NCBI GenBank assembly: GCA_016178785.1
Contig: JACOSO010000062.1
Coordinates: 1 to 64,000 of the forward strand
From: Bacteroidota bacterium
Lineage (GTDB): Bacteria; Bacteroidota; Bacteroidia; Cytophagales; Cyclobacteriaceae
Direction of reading: 5' to 3'
Length of the DNA: 64,000 nt
The position numbers and the translations under genes were made by a program. The notes beneath the pieces are model-generated. The model was not told the DNA's origin, did no database searches, and saw only the letters and a program-made list of their open reading frames with translations. Positions 52,938 to 59,129 of the stretch are shown here, in pieces; positions within the stretch are counted from its first letter, which is position 1; each line of letters opens with the position of its first letter.

Positions 52938-54779
52938 AAACTGACGAGGTGCGCCTCTCACACCACTGTACGTACGGGTCGCGTATACAGCGGTTCATTA
53001 AGTTGTGGAGCTACTTTCTCGTAATAAAAGAGCAAGGATTCATAGCCTCTTTTGATCAACCGCTCCAAGGTAATGGTCGTGGTCATCATCGGGCTTTGGG
53101 CTACTGCCCATCCACCCATTCGTGTCCTGCTCCATGCATAGGCTTGACCTCGAGGAACACCGAGGCGAATAAAATTCTTCATTCTCCTGTCAGCTTTCTT
53201 CCAGTCTTCCCAGATGCAGTACCTTAATCGGTTGCGCAGCCAACTGTCGAGCTCCCTGAGTTTGCTTTGTATATTTCCCATACGGAAATAGTTGAGCCAA
53301 CCTCGTTGGATTTCTTTCAGCTTGGCGATGCGTTCATCGAAGGTACTTGGTGCGGTTTTCCTGGTGATGGATTTCAAACTTCGCTTTAAGGCTTGCCAAC
53401 TTTTGTCGTTGACCACCAATTGGTATTTGCCCGTGTCGCCTTTCTGGTATGTGGGCACAAAGTTGTAACCCAGTATGTTAAAGTGTACGGGTTTGCGGAT
53501 GCCACTTTTCTCCCGGTTGATGGGCAGCTTCAATTTGTTCTTTAGGAACAAGTAGATACTGTTGCCCACCTTGCGGGCGGTGGATTTACTTTTGGTGTAG
53601 ACACTAAAGTCATCCGCGTAGCGTACATAGCGATGTCCTTGCTTCTCCAGTTCTTTATCCAGTTCATGGAGCATGATATTGGATAGCAACGGACTTAACG
53701 GGCTGCCTTGCGCAACGCCTTTTCTTCGTTTGACCAATCGTCCCTTTATTACTATTGGGGCTCTTAGCCATTTACGAATGAGGCGTAAGGTTAAAGGACA
53801 TTTCACCTTGCCGTACAGCAGTTGCAACAGAATACAATGGTCCACTTCATCAAAGAAGTTCTTCAGGTCTATGTCCACGATGTGATCATAGCCTTCATGG
53901 ATGTTCTTCTGCGCTTGCTGCACCGCTTGGTGTGCATTACGGTTCGGTCGGAAGCCGTAGCTGTGTTCGGTAAACTCCAATTCAAATTTTGGACTCATCA
54001 CTTGGCTAACCGCTTGTTGTAACAAACGATCCGTTACGGTAGGGATTCCAAGAAGCCGAACCTTCCCGTTGCTCTTTGGTATTTCTACCCCTAAGATGGC
54101 TTGAGGTAAATAGCTCCCATTGCATACGGCCGTCACGATCTTATCCTGTTTTTGTTCAGGTGCTCTATCAGTGATCTTACAGTCATACCATCCACGCCTG
54201 CCGAACCTTGGTTCGACATCACTTGCTGATACGCCTTGCGCATGTTCTTTCGGCTAACTACTTTTTCAATCATCTTACTACTACTTTGTTTCTCTGTTCC
54301 GCTTATCATAAGGCTTCCCGATAACTATCGGGATCCTTACAGCATTTGGAACAACTCAATGTTTGGCCCTTCATTGGTTTGTGAGTCCTCCGATTCTTTC
54401 CATCGGCTCGTTGCTGCCAACTACTATGACCTCTGCTGACTTCTCCTCGATGTACTCGACATCAGGAGACCTCCCCAGGTAAGAGCATATTCCCTGCCTG
54501 CCGGTAGGCAAGCTTCTTCCGATCCCTGCGGTATCTACTCCATGAACTTTATTGGTCAGGGACGTTGTGAAGATGTGCTCACTTATCCACTTCATGCAGC
54601 CTCGGTATACCGTTCCTGTTCGTCAGTACCGGAGTTTGTAGTCTCGCTTCCTTCAGTGTATGCTTCACAGCAAACCACCTTGCGACTTACTATCAGGCTT
54701 TACCAACTTGCCTGTGAGAGACTCCCACTCTCTGGAATATCCAAGGTATCTTCGATACCTTTGCTCATGCTGGGCGCAC
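52913..54779 (-). mobile_element. Group II intron, about 1.87 kb
   Basis: The 5' end reads GTGCGCCCAGCATGAGC on the minus strand (starting at 54779), the typical start of bacterial group II introns. The 3' end has a domain V hairpin (52963-52996, with arms ccgctgta and tacagtgg on the minus strand) that overlaps the end of the RT gene, and a domain VI hairpin (52926-52949) before the end ctactcgat at about 52913. Domain I-III RNA occupies 54274-54779. It interrupts an attC-like site and is oriented opposite to the cassette genes. Confidence 0.8.
52958..54273 (-). pseudogene. ltrA: Group II intron reverse transcriptase/maturase, one frameshift
   Basis: The first part reads MIEKVVSRKNMRKAYQQVMS and MTVRSLIEHLNKN, from ATG 54273. 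It then stops; the next frame continues with VTAVCNGSYLPQAILGVEIP from about 54145. One missing base in a CC/GG pair near 54146 explains it. The rest is complete: GFRPNRNAHQAVQQAQ, AQGSPLSPLLSNIML, the catalytic YADD, and the maturase X domain (IQRGWLNYFRMGN). No HNH endonuclease domain is present. The C-terminal coding end overlaps intron domain V. Confidence 0.85.
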
Positions 54780-54955
54780 ACAATGTGCATATTCAATTTG
54801 GCGGGTTCGGTGTCCTCATTAAGTTTCGGTTTCTTTATTTATTTAAATTGTGTCGTGGGACAGGGCGCAACTGGTCGGTCTTGGCATTCCGCTTCGTTTC
54901 ATTGCCAAGCCCTCCTATTCCCGCCCGCCACAAACCCCAACGTTGGGATTAGGCT
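54780..54955 (+). repeat. attC-like element, right part (interrupted by the intron)
   Basis: Joined with 52898-52912 across the intron, it forms a long imperfect palindrome: caacgccacac on the left, then atttggcggg and cccgccc arms, with a gcaactg word and a 12-bp palindrome cccaacgttggg (54936-54947 region). The site ends in an acgttggg core before the Lgt gene. No coding gene is seen in 54780-54985. Confidence 0.5.
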
Positions 54956-54985
54956 TAAAAGCGGGACAAAAAAAATTAAACTGAA

Positions 54986-55846
54986 ATGGGAATAGATTTC
55001 ATTCATTGGAATATTGATCCTGAGATTATTAACATAATAGGTTTCTCATTGAGATATTATGGGATCTTGTTTGCAGGCGGAATAATGCTCTGCACTTTTA
55101 TTTTGAAATGGATTTTTAAAAATGAAAATATCTCATTGGGCAAATTAGATACACTCACTATCTATGGAGTGGTCGGAATTTTTGTAGGGATGAGATTAGG
55201 TCACTGCTTATTTTATGACCCATCATATTATTTCAATCATCCGTTGGAAATGCTTTTACCTATCCAACTAACAGATACCGGAGAATACAAATTCACAGGT
55301 TATCAAGGCTTGGCAAGTCATGGAGGGGCTGTCGGATTAATTATTGCCCTGATTCTTTATTCAAAGAAAACACAAGAGTCAATAATAAACACAGTTGATT
55401 TGATTGGAGTGGTTGCACCTTTAGGTGGTTGTTTTATAAGACTCGGTAACCTAATGAATTCTGAAGTGATTGGGTTTCCTACGAATGTTCCCTGGGCTTT
55501 TATTTTTGAACGTGACGACAATTTGCCGAGACATCCAACACAGCTATATGAAGCCATTTCTTATCTATCGATTTTCTTGCTGACTTTCTATTTATACAAA
55601 ACGAATCGACCCAAATTAAAAAATGGGTTCTTTTTTGGGATATCAACTTCATTAATATTCATAGCACGATTTTTTATTGAATTTGTAAAAGAAAGACAAG
55701 TTCCATTTGAAGAACAAATGCAGCTTGACATGGGACAATTATTGAGTATTCCGTTTATCTTAGTTGGGTTGGGGTTTGCCATTTATGGACTATTGAAAAC
55801 AAAAAGGGATAAACAGGAAAATGAGTTATTGACAACATTTGACTAA
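54986..55846 (+). CDS. lgt: Prolipoprotein diacylglyceryl transferase, cassette-borne copy
   Basis: The 286-residue protein has seven hydrophobic helices and the Lgt signature motifs: ASHGGAVGL (catalytic His region), GCFIRLGNLMNSEVIG (the RxGNxxNxE motif), RHPTQLYEA, and a final region ending in EFVKERQ. It would attach diacylglycerol to the lipoprotein Cys. All key residues are present, so it is probably functional. Its position between attC-like sites suggests a mobile second copy, although whether another lgt exists in the genome is not visible here. Confidence 0.9.
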   Translation: MGIDFIHWNIDPEIINIIGFSLRYYGILFAGGIMLCTFILKWIFKNENISLGKLDTLTIYGVVGIFVGMRLGHCLFYDPSYYFNHPLEMLLPIQLTDTGEYKFTGYQGLASHGGAVGLIIALILYSKKTQESIINTVDLIGVVAPLGGCFIRLGNLMNSEVIGFPTNVPWAFIFERDDNLPRHPTQLYEAISYLSIFLLTFYLYKTNRPKLKNGFFFGISTSLIFIARFFIEFVKERQVPFEEQMQLDMGQLLSIPFILVGLGFAIYGLLKTKRDKQENELLTTFD

Positions 55847-55852
55847 TGCCCT

Positions 55853-55983
55853 ACGCCAACAAAAGCTAAATACAATTGCTGGGTGAAGTGTTTAATTTAA
55901 GTTTTATCTTCGTCAATAATTTGGTCACGAGGACAGGACGAGGTTTCAAACACCCGCAACTGCGTTTAGCCAGACGTTAGCCT
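55853..55983 (+). repeat. attC-like site after lgt, about 131 bp
   Basis: Left arm words gccaac (55855-55860), gctaaa (55865-55870) and caattgctgggtg (55873-55885) pair with right arm words cacccgcaactg (55951-55962), tttagcc (55965-55971) and gttagcc (55976-55982), with bulged bases. The right end is a GTTAGCC core, six of seven bases like the integron GTTRRRY consensus. Confidence 0.6.
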
Positions 55984-56015
55984 CCTTCAAAAAATCACAT
56001 TAGAAATAAATAATT

Positions 56016-56258
56016 TCAATTTCCCCAATACGGTCCCATCAACAATTGAATTTCTTTCCAGATGGCGCGGAGGGCATCGGTGGGCGAGTCGTATAAACTT
56101 TTCAGGTATTTTAATGTGCTGCTGTCCTCAGGAAGTTCTCCTTGAAACCATTTAAGTATATCATCAGCAAGCAACATCAATTCATTGCTATAGTATTTCG
56201 GGTAATATCTCGAAAGCCAGTCGGTTGCCAGCAAAAGATCAAGGTATTTCATATACAA
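56016..56258 (-). CDS. Hypothetical small protein, 80 residues
   Basis: The product (MYMKYLDLLLATDWLSRYYP, ending LMGPYWGN) is helical, with many Tyr, Trp and Leu residues and no signal peptide. I do not recognise the family. It lies on the opposite strand to its neighbours, between the last attC-like site and paaB, and could be the remaining part of the flank or a further cassette cargo in reverse. Confidence 0.5.
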   Translation of the reverse strand: MYMKYLDLLLATDWLSRYYPKYYSNELMLLADDILKWFQGELPEDSSTLKYLKSLYDSPTDALRAIWKEIQLLMGPYWGN

Positions 56259-56355
56259 TTATATCTCTAAAGTCAACAAAGTAACCTGCTATTCTGTTCC
56301 TGCTCGCAAGAAAATGAAACGTGGATTGCACCCTATTCAAACGGCAGTAAACTGA

Positions 56356-56363
56356 TATATTTG
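56356..56363 (+). promoter_or_regulatory. -7 promoter box of paaB
   Basis: TATATTTG matches TAnnTTTG exactly, 22 bp before the TTG start of paaB at 56386. The distance to the start is almost the same as for the paaA box, so both halves of the split operon appear to have their own promoter. Confidence 0.5.
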
Positions 56364-56385
56364 CGGTTGCATAAAATAAAGAATT

Positions 56386-57003
56386 TTGAAGTCACTCGAT
56401 CCACGTGTTACCCGCCTCCCGCAAGTTGGGGAAGTGAAACCGAAAAGACCCTTAGATCAATTTGGTACTTTTGAAGTTTTCGTTCAGCCGAAAGAAGGCA
56501 AACCTTTTCAACATGAGGGCCCTGTACACGCACCGAATTTGGAGATGGCTTATATTTTGGCAAAAGAAACATTTACACGGAGATTTACCTGTACTTCAAT
56601 TTATGTAGTTGACACTCGTGACGTGTTAGTCTCACCAACGACTGAAGGAAATCAAAGTGCATACGAGTTAATTACAGCAAAGCCTGCCGGATCTCAAAAA
56701 AAGATTTTTGAAATTTATCAGCTTGCCAAGCGCGGAAAGCAACATGTGAATGCAGGGAGTGTAGAAGCCGACTCTCCCGAACAAGCGATGCTGCTGGCAA
56801 AGGATTTATTCAATGCAGGAAAAATAGTTTATAATGTGTGGGCGATTGAAAAAGATAAAATTCGCTTCACTACAACCGAAGAAAAAGATCTGTGGAACAC
56901 TTTACCCGAGAAAAAATTCCGCGATGCATCTGACTATAAAGGAGGAGATAAGTTGAAGGAGTTTTTAACTCGTTCCCAGTTGCCCGATACCGGTATTCAG
57001 TAA
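56386..57003 (+). CDS. paaB: Phenylacetyl-CoA epoxidase subunit PaaB, tandem form
   Basis: The 205-residue protein starts at TTG 56386. The family's usual length is about 95 residues. Here the first half (FGTFEVFVQPKEGKPFQHEG, MAYILAKETFTRRFT) is a PaaB domain, and the second half (IFEIYQLAKRGKQHVNAGSV, AMLLAKDLFNAGKIVYNVW) repeats the same pattern, so it is an internal duplication. PaaB bridges the epoxidase subcomplexes. It is first in the second half of the split operon. Confidence 0.88.
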   Translation: MKSLDPRVTRLPQVGEVKPKRPLDQFGTFEVFVQPKEGKPFQHEGPVHAPNLEMAYILAKETFTRRFTCTSIYVVDTRDVLVSPTTEGNQSAYELITAKPAGSQKKIFEIYQLAKRGKQHVNAGSVEADSPEQAMLLAKDLFNAGKIVYNVWAIEKDKIRFTTTEEKDLWNTLPEKKFRDASDYKGGDKLKEFLTRSQLPDTGIQ

Positions 57004-57038
57004 TTAGCCTCAGGTAACTCATTAAAAGAAAGAACATC

Positions 57039-57794
57039 ATGAACAACGAACCAGTCAAAGAACTCCTTTATAAGATCGCTGACGATCTGCTCATCCTCGG
57101 TCATCGTAACAGTGAGTGGACGGGATTCGGCCCGCTGCTGGAAGAAGACATTGCCTTTTCATCGATGGCGCAAGACAAAGTCGGGCAAAGCTATGCGATT
57201 TACCAGATGCTCAATAACCTTGGTGAGCAATCGCCCGATACGGTAGCATTCATGAGGAACGCCAATCAATTTCACAATTGCCAATTGGTCGAGCTTCCCA
57301 ACCAGGAATATGATTTCAGTTTGGTCCGCCATTTTTTATTCGATACAGCCGATGCACTGCGTTGGGAATTGCTTTCGCAATCTTCTTACGAGCCGCTCGC
57401 TCAACTCGCCAAAAAAATAAAAGGTGAACTGCGTTATCATACCATGCATGCCAATACGTGGATAAAGCAATTAGGTTCTGCAACAGAAGAAAGCATTTCA
57501 AGATTACAAAACTCTTTGCAAGCAGCCATGCCTTATGCACTTGGCATTTTTGAGGAGTCACCTTACGAGAAAGAGATCATTTCATCAAGGATATTCGCTG
57601 GCGAACAAGAATTGAAAAAACGGTGGTTGGCAAAAATTGAAGACGTGATCATCAAGACGCAACTTCAACTGCCTGATTCAAAAGTCATCATCCCGATTTA
57701 TGGCGGAAGAAGTGGTAAGCATACAGAGCATCTTCAACCATTACTCGATGAGATGAGCGAAGTGTTCCGGATCGACCCGACTGCGGAATGGTAA
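57039..57794 (+). CDS. paaC: Phenylacetyl-CoA epoxidase subunit PaaC
   Basis: The 251-residue protein is the structural partner of PaaA: HRNSEWTGFGPLLEEDIAFS, MAQDKVGQSYAIYQML and LRYHTMHANTWIKQLG are family motifs. PaaC lacks the complete di-iron site and serves as the assembly partner. No paaD or paaE follows; the next gene is queA. The missing subunits would have to be elsewhere. Confidence 0.94.
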   Translation: MNNEPVKELLYKIADDLLILGHRNSEWTGFGPLLEEDIAFSSMAQDKVGQSYAIYQMLNNLGEQSPDTVAFMRNANQFHNCQLVELPNQEYDFSLVRHFLFDTADALRWELLSQSSYEPLAQLAKKIKGELRYHTMHANTWIKQLGSATEESISRLQNSLQAAMPYALGIFEESPYEKEIISSRIFAGEQELKKRWLAKIEDVIIKTQLQLPDSKVIIPIYGGRSGKHTEHLQPLLDEMSEVFRIDPTAEW

Positions 57795-57863
57795 AGTTAG
57801 TTGTTAGTTATTCGTTAATAGTTGTTCGTGAAGTCACGCAAAAAATAAATAGAACAGTCGAAG

Positions 57864-59051
57864 TTGATCTCCATCCAAGATTATACTTACGAATTACCTG
57901 AAGGTCGAATCGCGCTTCATCCGCTAGCGGAGCGTGATCAGTCGAAGCTGCTGGTTTGCAAAGCTGGTGAAATTACTCACTCCAATTTTTCTAAGCTTGT
58001 TGACTTCATTCCAGAAAACTCAGTCCTGTTTTTTAATAACACGAAAGTTATCCCTGCTCGGTTGTTCTTTAAAAAGGACACAGGTGCTGTGATTGAAATC
58101 TTTCTTCTCAATCCGATTTGGCCATCACCTGTGGTTGCCCTTGCAATGAATGTTCAGGGAAAATGCAGGTGGCATTGCACCATCGGAAATCTGAAAAGGT
58201 GGACTTCAAATTCCAAATTGCAAGTCGCAAACGACAAACTCAAACTCTCAGCAGTATTAGTCGACAGAGAAAATGGTGTTGTTGAATTTGAATGGAACCT
58301 CCCGGTTTCTTTCTCAGAGGTAGTTCAAAAATTTGGAGCTATTCCCCTTCCACCCTACATCAAACGGAAAGCAGAAACTGAGGACAGTGAGCGTTATCAA
58401 ACTGTTTATTCAAAGGAAGACGGTGCTGTGGCAGCCCCGACTGCCGGACTGCATTTTACCGAAAAAGTATTCCACTCGTTGAAAAAGAAAAAAATCGAGG
58501 CAGAATATTTAACGCTCCATGTAAGTGCCGGCACTTTTCAGCCTGTGAAGGTTCAAAATGCGATGGAACACATCATGCATTCAGAGCAAATTGTAGTCAC
58601 ACGAAAAAACATTGAACAGCTTCTGGCAAAGAAAACAATTGTTGCTGTGGGTACAACTTCTTTGCGCACGCTCGAAAGCATTTACTGGTACGGAGTCAAA
58701 TTGGCATCCGATTCTAAAGCAGAATTTATGATAGACCAAAAAGATGCATACAAGCTTGAGCCGATAGATAAGGCGGAAGCCTTTAATTCCGTTTTAAAAA
58801 AAATGGATGGAGAAAAGACCGATCTGCTCATCGGAGAAACTTCGATTTACATTTTACCGGGTTATGATTTCAAGGTAGCCAATGCACTAATTACCAATTT
58901 CCATCAACCCGGTTCTACTCTGATTTTATTAGTTGCTGCCTTTGTTGGCGATGCATGGAAAGAAATTTACAGCGATGCACTTGGCAACGACTATCGCTTT
59001 TTAAGTTACGGTGATAGCTCTCTTCTATTCAAGTCAGGGCTTCCAAACTAG
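57864..59051 (+). CDS. queA: S-adenosylmethionine:tRNA ribosyltransferase-isomerase
   Basis: The 395-residue protein starts at TTG 57864. It has the QueA signatures YELPEGRIALHPLAERDQSKL, SVLFFNNTKVIPARL, APTAGLHFT, HVSAGTFQPV, VGTTSLRTLES and LITNFHQPGSTL. It transfers and isomerises the ribosyl group of SAM to preQ1 in tRNA, making epoxyqueuosine. Length is slightly longer than the 350 typical because of a middle insert. No lesion is visible. Confidence 0.96.
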   Translation: MISIQDYTYELPEGRIALHPLAERDQSKLLVCKAGEITHSNFSKLVDFIPENSVLFFNNTKVIPARLFFKKDTGAVIEIFLLNPIWPSPVVALAMNVQGKCRWHCTIGNLKRWTSNSKLQVANDKLKLSAVLVDRENGVVEFEWNLPVSFSEVVQKFGAIPLPPYIKRKAETEDSERYQTVYSKEDGAVAAPTAGLHFTEKVFHSLKKKKIEAEYLTLHVSAGTFQPVKVQNAMEHIMHSEQIVVTRKNIEQLLAKKTIVAVGTTSLRTLESIYWYGVKLASDSKAEFMIDQKDAYKLEPIDKAEAFNSVLKKMDGEKTDLLIGETSIYILPGYDFKVANALITNFHQPGSTLILLVAAFVGDAWKEIYSDALGNDYRFLSYGDSSLLFKSGLPN

Positions 59052-59084
59052 GCCCAAAAAGGTTTTCCATTTGGTTCTTTGTAT

Positions 59085-59092
59085 TACCTTTG
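59085..59092 (+). promoter_or_regulatory. -7 promoter box of the second giant gene
   Basis: TACCTTTG matches TAnnTTTG exactly, 37 bp before the ATG at 59130. The -33 region has only a poor match (TTTT). Confidence 0.5.
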
Positions 59093-59129
59093 AAGACTCT
59101 ATAGTAATCCACTCATTTGGCTTAATCTC

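Larger units (their letters stand above)
52434..56015. mobile_element. Cassette-like island splitting paaA from paaB
   Basis: Between the paaA stop and the minus-strand gene next to paaB, the segment holds two plus-strand genes (a membrane protein and a complete Lgt). Each is bounded by palindromic attC-like sites (52457-52488; one split by a group II intron at 52898-52912 plus 54780-54955; 55853-55983). The intron runs in the opposite direction. This is the structure of an integron cassette array without an integrase in view. Being an insertion into an ancestral paa operon is an inference. Confidence 0.5.

Noticed and set aside
52958-54273. Diversity-generating retroelement or retron
   Set aside because: The RT has a maturase X domain and is embedded between group II intron ends with domain V and VI hairpins. 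No template/variable repeat pair was seen.
54236-54995. Plus-strand open frames in the intron's 5' region
   Set aside because: They lie antisense to group II intron domains I-III and across the attC-like site, have no family features, and end arbitrarily.
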